Part shown: piece by piece, positions 47,984 to 60,481 of the stretch
How the letters are laid out: every line of letters begins with the position of its first letter
Position numbering within the stretch: the stretch's first letter is position 1
Notes under the pieces: generated by a model
The model's database searches: none
The model's input: only the letters and a program-made list of their open reading frames with translations
Told to the model about the DNA's origin: nothing
Made by a program: the position numbers and the translations under genes
Assembly: GCF_030272615.1 (NCBI RefSeq)
Contig: NC_081412.1
Coordinates: 664,790,481 to 664,854,480, forward strand
Direction of reading: 5' to 3'
Length of the DNA stretch: 64,000 bases
DNA from: Cryptomeria japonica
Lineage: Eukaryota; Streptophyta; Pinopsida; Cupressales; Cupressaceae

Positions 47984-49040
47984 ATATATATAGAAGGATT
48001 TTTTTTTTCATATAAATTTTCTTCACAACAATGACTATCATATGTTCTCATCTTAGAAAATGATAAAGATGAAAATCAAACCAAAAGATAATGAAGCTTA
48101 CTCAACAAATCATATATTTTTATTTGGTTCAACCTTCTTCTATTTGTCTCTTCTTTTACTTTATTTTTTCATGTGGTTGTATTAGGTGATTAGTACTCAT
48201 TATAATAATTTGGACCTTAGCATGATGTAAACAAATTAATGGTCTCCCATTCAATTAAAAATAATTGTTTTAAATTTTATTTATGGTTTTACTAATTCAA
48301 ATTCCTAGGAGATTTATTACTTATAATACATCTAATAATATATAATTTTTTACAAATATCTAAGTTTAAAATAATCTTAACTATCATTTTAAAAATATTT
48401 AAATGCATCTAACTTAAGTTGAATTTCAATTCAACTTAAACTATAAAATTAGATAATAATTTTTAAAACATAGATTATTATTTACATCATTTTCAATGTA
48501 CAATCAATAAATAAAAAAGAGCAACAATACAATTAACTATAAATCTAAATAATATTCATAAAAGAACAAAAATTAAAGAATAATCTTTTTAATATCTTAA
48601 AGTGTTTTCTTCACAAAGTAGGTATATGCTCACTTTTTAAGCAAAAGATATACAAAATAAGATTCAAACAAAACAAAACAGTCAATGAACATTTTTTTTC
48701 ATGACAAAGTCCATTTTGGAAGCAACTAGATGGTGCTAAGTTCAATGTAAAAGAAAAGAAAACAACAAGATTAAAATATAAAATATAAAATATAATAAAA
48801 AATATAAATATAGTAAAATATTTTTACTATAAAATATTTTATTCCAAATAAATAAAATGAACTTTTATTTAAATAAATAACATTTAGAGAGGACGAAGAA
48901 AAAGTCTTGAAGGAAGACTAGTCATTATAAAGTAGAAGGAAGGCTAGAAGTTGAAAATTATGTGTTGACTACTTGGTTATAAGTCTAGTGTTTATCGACA
49001 ACAACTTTATACAATCATCATGTCTTAAGAACTTCAGAAT
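47984..49040 (+). pseudogene. RLP gene relic: 5' flank up to the start codon, body lost
   Basis: 47995-49020 follows the upstream region of RLP copy 2 (56640-57530) block by block, for example AATGACTATCATAT, AAACAAATTAATGG.. TCCCATTCAATTA and AATAAAAAAGAG. It ends with ATACAATCATCATGTCT (ATG 49020-49022), the same start context as RLP copy 1. After ATGTCT the RLP reading is lost immediately. Confidence 0.7.
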
Positions 49041-50300
49041 TTGATTCTGGCAAAGAGCTACTTAACATGGGATATACCTACTACTTTCATTAATTATCCT
49101 TCCCAGAATAATAAAATAAAGAAATTTGATTATTAGTTTTTTTGTGGAATTTTTTGACATTAAAGTAGAACCAAAGAAATGAAACATGTTACTTAAAAAA
49201 TAAAGAGGTCAACAAATGATGACTGGTAAATTAGAAGATGGAGATTTGACCAAGAAATAAACAGAGTATATGAAAAGAATTAAAGACATGATTTATATAT
49301 TACAATAGCACTTTGTTATTTATTTACTTTGGTAATAGGTTTTTGAGTGGATATATTTAAATACATTGTTGTACTTACTATGTGTGTGGGATAAAACTTA
49401 GTTAAATACTAAGTATCTTAATAGATTTATAGAATTTATTCAATATCTTTAAAGTTCTTAGTATTTTATTTTTTATTACGTAAATTTAAGTTTTTAGTCT
49501 AGTTTGAGCAAGAGAGATCAATTATGTAGAACCTCTTTCCCTGACACCATTTCTGGGTGGCCATCAATCTTCAAAGTTTTTTGTGAATTTCATTTAACAA
49601 TTTTATTCAATTATTTATCTAATTTAATTTTTTTACAGTGTTGTCTTATTTCTAAACTAGAGATTTAGATATACAAGTCATAATCATCTATATTATTATA
49701 AAGTTATGTTCAATGACATGTGTAATTCTATTTTTCATTATTAAATTATATTGTTTATTAATTAATGAGTGACCTATATTAATATTATTTTCTATAAAAA
49801 ATAAATAAAATTCTAGATTACTTCGTCAAAATATTAGAATAAGAGGACATGAAATTCATCCCATTATTAATGATAGTTTTGAAGAGTCTTACTCTTCCTT
49901 ATTAATGAGATTATAGGTAGGGACGTGCCCCTTAATATATATTATGTTGGTTTAGTCAATTAAGTAGAGTTAGTAGGTGGGACTATTTAGTTTAATCATT
50001 ATTATCAATGTTTACAAATTGTTTCTCATATTTTCATGTTGTATCTTTAGTTGAAAATTTATTCTACTTGACTAGGAATTTATAAATGACTTGATTACGT
50101 AAGTACTTAACTTGTTTCTCCACTAAATTTTCAGCTTCTAAAATAAACCTCTCTCATTATATAATTCAAGCAATTTTGATTCAATCAAATGCTCATAACC
50201 AATTATTTTAAATAGGTAGGAGACAAATAGGATTGATTTTGGATGGGTAATAATTTCAACTTGTAGGATTAATTAATTGTCTATTGGAGAACATTAGAAG
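49041..50300. other. AT-rich intergenic stretch, nothing recognised
   Basis: No domain-bearing open frame. A less AT-rich patch near 49900-49980 resembles LTR sequence but no ends were found. Confidence 0.45.
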
Positions 50301-50309
50301 GTCATTCAA

Positions 50310-51170
50310 TTTTATTAGTACAAGATTTATGCTCTTATGGTTCTTAAGTGACACCTAATTTTAAGAACTGGAGGAATACCCACTCTTCCTTCATTAAATA
50401 CAACTCATTTTTGTGTTGATCTAGTTAATGTTTCACCCTAATTTTGATACACAATAAAATTATCTTTAAGGAATTGAAGTATGTATTATTGGTTTCAAAT
50501 GTGGTCCTCTATTACACAAGCTTTGGGATGGCCCTAAAAATAAGTACTAGGTTTTTGAAAGGTATCAATACAGAGCCTAAAATAGAGTCATCTTTTATTA
50601 TGTGTGAAATTATGTTTTATTCTAAGACTCTATGAATGAAATCTATTTAGACCATTAAGTTTTTTTATTGGAGGGAAAGAAATGTCTTACAGATATCCTT
50701 CCAGATATTTATTCATAATTTCTATATTGAAATCTAGTTGTGGATGATAAGATGAGATATATTCTAGTTGTTTATTCCATATTGCAAATATGTTTGTCCA
50801 AAATATTCTATAAATATAGCATCACAATAAATCGCAATGGTTTCAGGAATACCAAATAATTTTTTTACCCTCATATAGATACTTCAATAATAATTCTATC
50901 ATGAAATTGATGAGGGATCCTATATAAATGTGCCTAACTAGCGAATCTATCTAATATTGTACCAAGCTTATTTGACTTAAAAAATCTAGTAATGAAGTGC
51001 ATTGATATTTATTTCCGATGTTGTGCTAATATACCTAAAGGCTCTAAAAGGCCTAGGGTTTTTAATATTATACCTTTCCTTTGTTGGTATATTATTATGT
51101 TAGCCATAAATTTCTTTATATCCCCCTTAAGAAATTACCAAAATAATTTTTTTATTATGTTGAGAGGTCT
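50310..51170 (-). mobile_element. Ty3/gypsy integrase fragment (second copy)
   Basis: The minus strand reads gypsy integrase core-like sequence (HPQLDFNIEIMNKYLEGYL) followed by the same C-terminal segment as 15850-16245. The nucleotide match is clear (ATGCTCTTATGGTTCT, CTTTGGGATG, GAGCCT.AAATAGA.TCATCTTT). Broken fossil. Both copies lie downstream of RLP start-codon relics, so they probably spread with the cluster duplication. Confidence 0.75.
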
Positions 51171-51179
51171 TTAAGAACA

Positions 51180-51620
51180 TTGAATGTCATCTTATTATTC
51201 TAAAAATATTAAACCAAGAGAGGCCTGAACCTTTACATAACCACAACAAAAAGTGACAAAACAAGGGCTCATGAGAGGTGGGAACTCAAGAACAAAAGCC
51301 TATTTCCAAAAAGGGAACCTAGTAGGTTTCCATTCGCACTAACAAACCCAAAAACTAGAACAAGTAGACAAAAAGATAGTGCAAGAAAAAAAAATAGAAC
51401 ACTCTCTCATCAAAATCATGAACCAATGGCTTACTTGGTGGGAGAGAACTCCAACTTCCTCTCTACACAAATATCTTTATATTTCTCCATAGTAATGAGA
51501 TTTTTGGATTAACCTTTCCCAAAAGAAATGGTCGGGGAGTTCAACATGGTTTTCACATTTGACATAGATGCTTCAAACCCCATCATCCTATTAGTGAGTC
51601 ATCCCTTTGAGATAGTATGC
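51180..51620 (-). pseudogene. Third copy of the unclassified TE 3' end
   Basis: Minus-strand reading with a helical segment (NRMMGFEASMSNVKTMLNS), then a hydrophobic tail and GGCCTCTCTTGGTTTAAT near the end (51190-51225). Same plan as 13250-13860 and 8640-9600. Family not identified. Confidence 0.4.
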
Positions 51621-53680
51621 TAGCTTACAACAAACATTTTTAATAGAAAATAAAATTTATTTATAACATAAGGAATCATCTTGCTAAACATACTTATCTA
51701 AATAAGATGGATCCTAAATTTTTATTGAATAAAATTATTTGTTATATGACTATGTTTCTACTCTTCCGAGCTGCAACTTCTACCCACTCAAATTATAAAA
51801 TAATTGACACAAATTGTTTCTTCATCTCTTTCTATTGATAATGAGATCACCTACAATATTCTCCTTAATTTTTCATAAATAAATTGAATGAATGCTCTAA
51901 TCTATTACTCATTTTGTTGCTTTTTGGAAGAAAACTTTTGCTACAAAAAATATTTATACATTCATGATGTGTCGTAACTTTGTAAGGTCTTCCCTATTAG
52001 ATATTGATTCCATTCTATAGGTACATGAATTAATGATAATACTTATTTCTCATATGTGGACTTGTCGTTTGATTTGTCTACTCTCAAATACCAAGGGATA
52101 CTTGTGCAACAATACTACCTCAAGGCCATGTCAAAAAACATCACATTTTCCTACAAATGTTTTAGAGAAGTCTATGGTAGCTAACATAGGACTAGAACTA
52201 GGAGCTAACTTTAATATGTTGAAATCTAACCATAAAAATGAATCATACCTTAATAGTATTGTTAAGAGTGCTGATATGTTAGCTTAATTGCATCTAAAGA
52301 TTGCATTATATCTCCTTGTTAAAATATCTAAAACAAGTTAAAAACCATAAACTAGTGCAAGAAATAGATATTATAAAATATTATATACAAATAATTTAAC
52401 AATTCAAAATAATAGTACAAAGTTTGTCTCCAATAAAATTATGTAAATACTTAAGATACAAAACTTCTATGGTAGATGTTTTTCTTTATTATTTATCCCC
52501 ATATCTAGGATGATTAAAATATCATTTTATTTGCCATGCCATCGATATTGTTATAGTAGTTATGTCTAAATAAAATTGTTAGTATTGATCATGAGCATTC
52601 ATAATTGGATGAAATATTTTTTAAATTTTAATAATAAAAAAAACATGTGATTTCACATCAATGCACCAATAAAATTTGACTTAATGAATATCTATAACTT
52701 ATTTTGGGGTCTTTCTAGATACCTCAACAAAAATCATGCTTATGGATCCTCATATTTGATAAACGAGGACACTTGTTAATTGAGCTATTGTAAAAAAGTA
52801 ACAATGACTTAAAAAAATTAGGTAAGATTTTTAGAAGCACAAATTTAATTTTCTTAATCATTAGATCCTCTCTCCTATATATCCTTTATTATATTGCATT
52901 ATTTTTTAAAGCTTAAAGTCAATAAGTGAAAATATTGAACATTAGTCAGAAGTTTAGGATAATTTAAGCTTACATGCATATTTCTTAACATTGACAACAC
53001 TCTACACATACATCCAAATTATTGAGATTAACATGTCTCAATAATATTGAAGGAAATGAAGAGTGAAGGTCTCATTTGTTTTTAATGATAAATAAATATT
53101 TAATATATCTATGCATACAAGAACATCATCCCAAATGTATTGTAGTCAATATTATATACTCTTTGATAAAAATATTAATTAGATGACTTCATATCCAAAT
53201 ACCTATCTACGAACATTAAATTCTTTCTCGATCACTTAGCCATTTGGACAAAAAGTCATTACATTCATTAAAATATTTCTTTCTCAATTTCCTTTTAGAC
53301 CACAAATCTAGGGAAATCTTGATTGCCCAAGTATCTATTTGAGTATAAATTCAACAATTTCTTTCTCACTATTTCTTTATCATGGATTCAATCAATGTTA
53401 CATCATCAACATACTCTATAGTTGGAGGAGTGTTTTAGCAAATAATCATCATTTTTCTAAAGAATAAGGGTAAAAAGTCTTTGCCATTAAATTATATTAA
53501 TGATAATAAAAAAACCCAGAGGAAAAAGTTTTGTTATGATGGAAGAGAACAATAGATTAGAAGAATTATTTCACAAACTATTATATATTAAAGGAGATCA
53601 GGCTCAAATGAGTAATAATAAATTTAACTAACCCTAACAAGAATAATAGGCAAATAAACTAATAGTAGATTAAGTTGCAT
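51621..53680. other. AT-rich stretch, nothing firmly recognised
   Basis: An 84-codon frame at 52033-52287 has no known domain. The minus strand near 53410 gives a YVDD-like motif with little support around it. Confidence 0.45.
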
Positions 53681-53689
53681 ATCTCTTTA

Positions 53690-54190
53690 AGGAGAAGGTT
53701 TCCTCCTTTAAATCTATTGTCAAACACCCAATCAGTAGACTAGTTCACTAACTTATTGGCCTAGTTATCAACTTAATCAAGATGATGGAAGAATATAAAT
53801 AGAATCTTACCATGGACCTTGCATGCTTCCTCTATCTTGATAGCCAATACCGAATCTTTAATAGTTTTTCTTCAAAGAAGTAATAATAATTAATGAGCCA
53901 CCTTCTAAACAAGAAACATCATAGACAACTAAATTAAGCCTAACATGTCTCTCATAACAACTTCTGCTTTAGCAAGATTATTAGTATTTTGGCTAATGTA
54001 GCTTGCTTCTAGAGTGATGGGAAAGGTAAGGCTATTTAGGAAGATCTTTAGACCAAAATCAATTGGATGGGGATTAGCCTTATTGGTGCCATCAAAATTG
54101 AGCTTCCAATCCACCATTAGGATTGATCCAAGAGACATCTTTAGGATTCTCAAAATTGGCTTTGCTTCTTTTCATGCTAAATTAATTTTG
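53690..54190 (-). pseudogene. LINE RNase H-like fragment
   Basis: The minus strand reads VDWKLNFDGTNKANPHPIDFG and, further on in another frame, GLNLVVYDVSCLEGGSLIIIT, matching the FDGAxKGNPGP start and the ExDSLxII middle of plant LINE RNase H. Stops and at least one frame change separate the pieces. No RT lies next to it. Confidence 0.65.
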
Positions 54191-54199
54191 TCCAAATTA

Positions 54200-54890
54200 G
54201 ATCTTATAGCCTTCTAAATGTTTAAAATTCCCATTTATTGTACTAAAGATTGAGGACTAAAAATGAGGAAAGTGCACTTCGCAATGTTTTTCTATATAAG
54301 ATTTAATGTTCTCTACACTTGTTATTTATTCAACGTTCATTTCCTCAATGTTTTTCATTCATTTCAAGACATATGGTCTAGATGAGAATTTTTGGGATCA
54401 AATTGTATCAAATTCTATTATAATGGCAATTTTTTGAAAGGATTTTTCCATTCACCCAATAGTGATTTAACAAATAGATTATAAAAATTTTCATTAAATT
54501 TTGTGCCACTATAACTCAAAGGGGTAGTGAAAGAGAAGGTGAGGGTTGGTTTCATCTACATTACTATGTAGAATACATTTGAGAATTTTAGACTATCCCC
54601 CTTTCTTCTATTGTTTCCCTAATTTTTTTTTTATCATAAACAATCAACCAAATAAAAAAGTAAGCTTTTGAGGACAATTTATATGAATAGGTTCATCAAT
54701 GAAAACAATGTAGGTTGACTTAAAGGTATTATCCACAGAAGGAAAGAGATACCATGATGCAATAAGAGATTAGTGTCTATTTAGACAAAGCCTAATCTCA
54801 TAGCCTGTAAACATCATTGAAGATTAATTCAACAAACATAGCAAATTTTATTAAATACCAATTACAATTTATGATGAATTCCACTAAAAA
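54200..54890. other. AT-rich spacer, nothing recognised
   Basis: No coding or repeat structure seen. Confidence 0.45.
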
Positions 54891-54891
54891 G

Positions 54892-55265
54892 TGTTAGTGC
54901 AAGATTTTAGCCTTCTTTCCTTGTTTTATAGAGCTATATTTATCCGTCATTTACAAATGATCATTGTTTCTTTATTTTATGAATTGGAAAGCTATTATTG
55001 CTTATTTTATGTAAGCTAACAAAGGTCGAGAATTTAATTCTGGTTATTTTTCTTTGTGTAATGCCTTCAGAGAAGCTTTTTATTTTTCCTCTATTTCATG
55101 CTTTCACAGAGGATCTTTATATTGTAATTATCAATCAATTTAATGAATTATTCTTCATTCTTCTTGCTCTCAAATTTCTCTTCTATTTTAGCTGCAACTT
55201 GTGTTATTATTTTCTAGCTAGATTTTATGTAGGTTTAATTAAAACCTTACATGGTATGAGAGTGC
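54892..55265 (+). mobile_element. Copia-type short LTR with primer site
   Basis: TGTTAGTGCAAG starts a 360-bp LTR-like block ending CCTTACA at 55251, followed by TGGTATGAGAGTGC, close to the initiator Met-tRNA primer site. A related block lies inverted at 56243-56500. No coding region is attached; fossil. Confidence 0.6.
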
Positions 55266-56242
55266 ATGGGTGCTGGGAACAAGAAAGTTGAAAACTTGCA
55301 CTAACACCCCCCCCTTAAGTCTAACTAAGAAAATATACCTTATGGGTTCTGACAATAGATTCTCATCAAGAAGCCAATTAAAAAGAGGAAAGAGTAAAAC
55401 CTAAGTGGAAAAATCTCTAAACCATTTATTCAAACTAAAGAAGAAAGTTGCAACTATTGATGAAGAACTGCAAATGAAATGAATTCACAATGTAATGGGA
55501 TTATATGAGAGTCATTAAAACCACTACACGAGATGTAATGGTACATATTTTGGACTGCTCAAATGGATGAATAGATAGGTACATAGTCTCTAAATACATA
55601 AAGTGATTGTTTGAAAATAGGAATGATTCTAAAAAATTATGCTCCAATCTAAAGAAATACATAGATGTCCTTTGATTGGGATGATGTCATTATTTATCAA
55701 ATGCTCAATATTATTCCACTAGGAAGAAACTCTAGAAGCACTTGAGGATGCGGCTTTGGAATCTCATGTAGTTAGGAACCTTGCTATAAATAATCTCTAG
55801 GAGCAAACAAAGTTGCAACATTGGAATCTCATGTATATAAGAATTTAGAACAAAAGAACACTTTTGGCTACCTATTGAAGGAAGAGTGCTGAGCTTGGTG
55901 GTTAATCAACAACTTTTAATATTATAAGTTTATTTATTTAGGAATCTTATTAAAAGAAACCTATACCAGATGCTTTAAATAGAAACCCCCATATACAATT
56001 TTAAATAGGTTCATTTTTTAATAAAACTCCAAATTTTTCTAGATCTTCTTCATGTGGTGCTTATAAATCACGTACAATTTTCAAGAATCAACATAGGAAG
56101 AAAGAAAGAAGCATGCAAAAATTAGGGGAGGAACAAGCATGTATCTAAGTTCAACAAAGGTTTACATCTACCTTTGTGGTGATGATAATCTTCACAAAAA
56201 ATTGTCTGCAAATAAAAATGTTATGTTTCTTATTTCCAACAA
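55266..56242. other. Worn interior between inverted LTR pieces
   Basis: Includes an inverted purine-tract/LTR-start motif (55296-55325) that reappears in opposite sense at 56500-56530. The rest resembles worn copia interior but no motif is firm. Confidence 0.4.
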
Positions 56243-56640
56243 CCATGCACTTTGGTACCATTTAAAGTTTTGACTAAACGTACATAGAATCTAGATAGAA
56301 AAATAAAAACTAAACTTGAAAAAAAAAGAGAAAATTTGCGAGCAAGAATAATTAATACTTGTGTCATTAGTTGATTGATAATTACAATATAAAGAGCCTC
56401 TATGAAAGCATAAAATAGAGGAAAAGAGGGTTGGATTTGGAAAAGAAAGAGAGGAAAGCCATAAATTTGCAAACAATAGATTGAAAGCCTAATATCCTCC
56501 TTAGTTAGACTTAGAGGGGGTGTTAGCACACATTATCTATTTTTTTCTCCCTTGTTTTACGGCTGTTGTTGTCCACTTTACTTTCATGATTTGTGCAAAA
56601 AACTATTGTTGATTGGATTCTAAGCTAACTATCATATATT
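56243..56640 (-). mobile_element. Inverted copia-type LTR piece plus a plus-strand LTR start
   Basis: The minus strand at 56500-56261 matches the 54.9-kb LTR (shared FPLF.AF.E.LYIVIINQ reading) and is followed by TGGTACCAAAGTGCATGG (56243-56260), a worn primer site. At 56511-56521 the plus strand shows a purine tract TTAGAGGGGG then TGTTAGCACA, an LTR start. The exact architecture is unclear; fossil. Confidence 0.5.
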
Positions 56641-57520
56641 CTTCTTTTTGTAGATTTCTTTTACACAATGACTATCATATATTCTTATCTTTGAAAATAA
56701 AATGATAAATATAAGAATAAAAAAGAATATAACAAGCTTGTTCAACAAATAATATCAAGAATATATTTGTCTTTTCTAAAAATTTGGTTACCCTTTCTTT
56801 TTTATGGGGTTGTTATCAATTATCTTTAAAAATTACAAGCTTTTAGACCCTAGCATAAAGTTAACAAATTAATGATATCCCATTCAATTATAGTTTAATA
56901 TTTTAAACTATGTTTATGACTTTACTTATTCAAAGTTTCAAGATATTTATCTCTCAAACAATGTTTTATGACATGCATGTATATTGGAGTTTTTTAAATA
57001 ACAAAAATATATCTAATATATTGCATCAATATCAAGGATAGAAAAATAATTAAAATATTTAATAAAATATCATCAATTATCATTTGAATTTTTTTTATAT
57101 ACACCTATTTAAGTTAAATTTGAATTCAATTTAAATTAGATGAAAAAAAAATATTTAGCACATATATTATTAATCATATCATCTTCAATATTCAATTTAA
57201 TATTTGAATATCAACAAATATAAATGGTATTCCTACAAAGAAAAAAATTCAAAAACAAGACTTTTAATATATTATTGTATTTTCATGACTGCCATATATT
57301 AGATCTTTAAAATCAAAATAGGACAAAAATAAGAATCCAACAAAACAGAAAATAAAAATCAATAAATAAAAACAAAGTAAACCATACATATATAATATAA
57401 TAAAATAAAATTACATGAAACAACATACCTTCCAATTAAATAAAATAATTCTGAAATAAATAAATAATTTTAACTGAGGCTCCTAAAGAAAGACAACTCT
57501 AATAAAGGAAATAGATAATA
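56641..57520 (+). promoter_or_regulatory. Upstream region of RLP copy 2 (duplicated block)
   Basis: AT-rich flank shared with 47995-49020 and, in part, 15100-15620, 16550-16730 and 29640-29815. It presumably contained the RLP promoter, but no convincing TATA box at a normal distance was found. Confidence 0.5.
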
Positions 57521-60481
57521 TTGTTTGTCCAGGGAAAAATGATCATCCTCATAATGTCTCCCGTTTCATTCTGGATGAATCTCACTTTTGTCTTGGCGAT
57601 GCTTCTGCAGATGACTTATCCCTTCACCAATGGATGCCCACCTAATGAGAGAAATTACTTGTTAGATTTCAGAGGAGGCCTCCTCGATCCCACTGGTCAT
57701 CTGTCATCGTGGCAGGGCTACAATTGTTGCGAGTGGAAGGGTATTCGCTGCGACTTCCATTCAGGCCATGTCATTAAGCTTGATCTCAGAAACAGCTTTG
57801 CTGAAAGATACGGAGAGAATACCAAGATTCTTAGTGGGGCGATACATCCATCGCTATTTGATCTGCAGCATCTTCAGCACTTGGATCTCGGACTCAATGA
57901 TTTCAATAACACCTCAATACCTCCTCAGTTGGCAAAACTCCAGAACCTCACTTTCCTTTCCTTGGCATATGCTGGATTTGGAGGTGAGGTCCCTCTGGAG
58001 TTGGGGAATATTACAACCTTGCGCCACCTCGATCTCTCAGTAGGTGACGACTTTCCCTTGGAGAGTACCAGGTTTGCAGAATGGATAAAGATACAAAATT
58101 TGAGAAGCTTGGAGTACCTGGCTATGAATTTCGTCAATCTGTCAATGGCGAATGATGACTGGAGTAATGCCCTTAGCAGCCTCTCTTATCTCAGGGAGAT
58201 TCACTTCCGTTATTGTGGACTTTCAGGTACACTGCCTTCTCTCCTAAACATCACTCACTTATCCCATCTCGATCTTTCATCCAATTCATTTTCATCCATA
58301 TTGCCTGCTTGGTTTCGGAATGTCTCGTCCTTGGTTTCGCTTGATCTGTTTCGGTGTGGTCTTCATGGTTCCATCCCTTCAAACTTTTTGAGTCGTTCAC
58401 GCCTGAGAAAACTTGACCTGTCAGATAACCTTTTAGAAGGGAACCTTTCTTTCATTCGATACCAATCCTCGTCAATAGCCCACCTTAACCTCCAGTCGAA
58501 CAGTTTAGACGGAATTATTCCTCTTTTCTTTGCAAACTTTACTGAACTTAAATATTTGCTACTCGCAAATAATTACTTAGCAGGGGAGATACCTCCATTT
58601 GGATCAACATTTGGGAAATTTTTACCACTTTCATTATTAAATCTTTCCCAAAACAAATTGATGGGCAATATACCACCCTCTATTGGTTGTCTTCCTCTAT
58701 TGAGAAGCCTCAATCTGGAAAATAATTACCTCTCAAGAAGATTACCAGATGCCATTTCAAAGCCCGCTAGATTCGAAGAACTGAAACTTTCTTCCAATAA
58801 TCTAACAGGGAGCTTTTCTCTTTCGTTCATGGATAATTAAACTCGGCTTTCAGAATTGAGCCTTTCTAACAATAGCTTTAAAGTTAGCATTTCATTAGCT
58901 TGGATTCCACCGTTTGCCCACCTGCAGTACCTGGGATTGAGCTCTTGCAATATTGAGGGTGCTTTTCCTGCTTTTCTGTCTACTCAATATTCTCTAGTAG
59001 AATTGGACTTGTCAAATAACAACATTTTAGGAGCTATTCCGACATGGCTGTGGGATCTCCCTGCTCTTGATGTGCTCATTCTTTCAAACAACCAGCTACA
59101 AGGTTTCCTGCCATCGGTAATATCCAAGGACTTCTTCATCGTGGACTTGAGAAAAAACAAGTTACAAGGCTCTCTTCCATCTTTTAAGAACCAGATAGGT
59201 TTATTTGATGTGGCAGAGAACAATTTTAGTGGTTTCATTCCTGCTACAATGTATGTTGATTCTCTACTTTTATCAAGCAATTATTTGACTGGAGAAATTA
59301 CACCTACATTCTGCACAAATACATTTCAAACTCAAATTCTGGACTTGTCAAAGAACACTATTAGGGGTACCATTCCTCCAAAATTGGGGAGATATAAGGA
59401 TATGACAATTTTAAATTTGGCTAAGAATGATTTGCAGGGGAAGATACCAGAGCAGCTAGGAAATCTGAGCTCACTTCGTACACTAAATCTCTATGGCAAC
59501 AATTTACAAGGTACCATTCCTGTATCCTTAATGAATTGTATAGATCTAGAAGTATTTGATGTAGGAAGCAACCAAATTAAAGGAAACATCCCATTTTTCA
59601 TTGGAGAGCTGAGACGTCTCCGAATTCCGAGCGTGGCTTCAAATAAATTTGAAGGCAGTATTCCTGCCTTTCTGCTTGAGCTGAAGATTCTACAGATTTT
59701 AGATTTACCCCACAATTGTTTAACAGGACCGATTACTAAAAATTTCGGAAAGCTATATGCTATGGTCCATGAATCACATAATGATGAATCAGAGTTCGCT
59801 TGGCTTGTCAGAAATGTTGATATCGTTCATCAAAATATATTCATGCTCTGGTATCAAGTTACTCTTTGGGTTAAAGGGCGGACGAGTCCATATGAAAAGA
59901 TATTCAAGGCATTTAGATTTATGGACCTATCTAACAACAACCTATCAGGCATTATTCCTCCAGAAGTAGGTTTCCTCATGAATCTAAATGCTTTGAACCT
60001 TTCAAAAAACCAGTTAAGTGGTTCGATTCCAAAATCTGTGGGAGACTTGGTTAAACTGGAGTCCCTGGATCTCTCAGCAAACAAATTGTCTGGAAAGATT
60101 CCCTCAGAACTTCTGAGCCTCACGTTTCTTGAGAGTTTCAATGTTTCAAACAACATGCTTTCTGGTTTGATACCACAAGGCAAGTAATTTGCAACGTTTG
60201 AGGCTTCTTCCTTTGCAGGAAACCCAGATCTACATGGACCTCCACTTAGTCCGGGTAGCCAAGAAAATTTTCATAACAAAGAGACAGAGACAGAGACAGA
60301 GACAGAAGAAGAAGCAGAGGAAGAAGATGAAGAAATGAAGAGATGGTGGACAGTGGCAGTGGGATTGAGTTATGGGGTAGGATTTGGCACTGTAATTGGA
60401 GTGTTGTGCTTCCATTTAAAATGGAGATGTGAATATTTTAGATTTCTGGATGGTCTTATACTGCACCTCTTTGGAAAGTGA
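57521..60481 (+). pseudogene. LRR receptor-like protein gene, copy 2, two in-frame stops
   Basis: Intronless frame of 986 codons plus stop, paralogous to copy 1 along its whole length. It encodes a signal peptide, an LRRNT cap (YNCCEWKGIRC), 27 or so LRRs, an island with VTLWVKGRTSPYEKIF, four LRRs, a strongly acidic stretch, and a membrane helix (VAVGLSYGVGFGTVIGVL) with a short tail ending HLFGK. There is no kinase domain, so it is an RLP of the defence/development receptor class. Two stops break it: TAA at 58838-58840 (codon 440; Leu in copy 1) and TAA at 60185-60187 (codon 889; Gln in copy 1, just after the last LRR). No frameshift is seen. The second stop alone would remove the membrane anchor. 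The homologous start is the ATG at 57554 (MSPVSFW); the 57521 ATG adds 11 residues. Probably a young pseudogene. Confidence 0.9.
60279..60304 (+). repeat. GAGACA microsatellite in the RLP acidic region
   Basis: Four tandem GAGACA units encode (ET)n just before the membrane helix of RLP copy 2. Copy 1 has no such run (IETEQEGEEMK). Confidence 0.85.

Noticed and set aside
53400-53440. YVDD-like motif on the minus strand as a reverse transcriptase
   Set aside because: Neighbouring RT motifs are missing, and the adjacent LINE RNase H lies in the wrong order for one element.
54998-55291. 97-codon hydrophobic ORF as a membrane protein gene
   Set aside because: The same reading appears inverted at 56230-56529 with an adjoining primer site, so it is LTR sequence.
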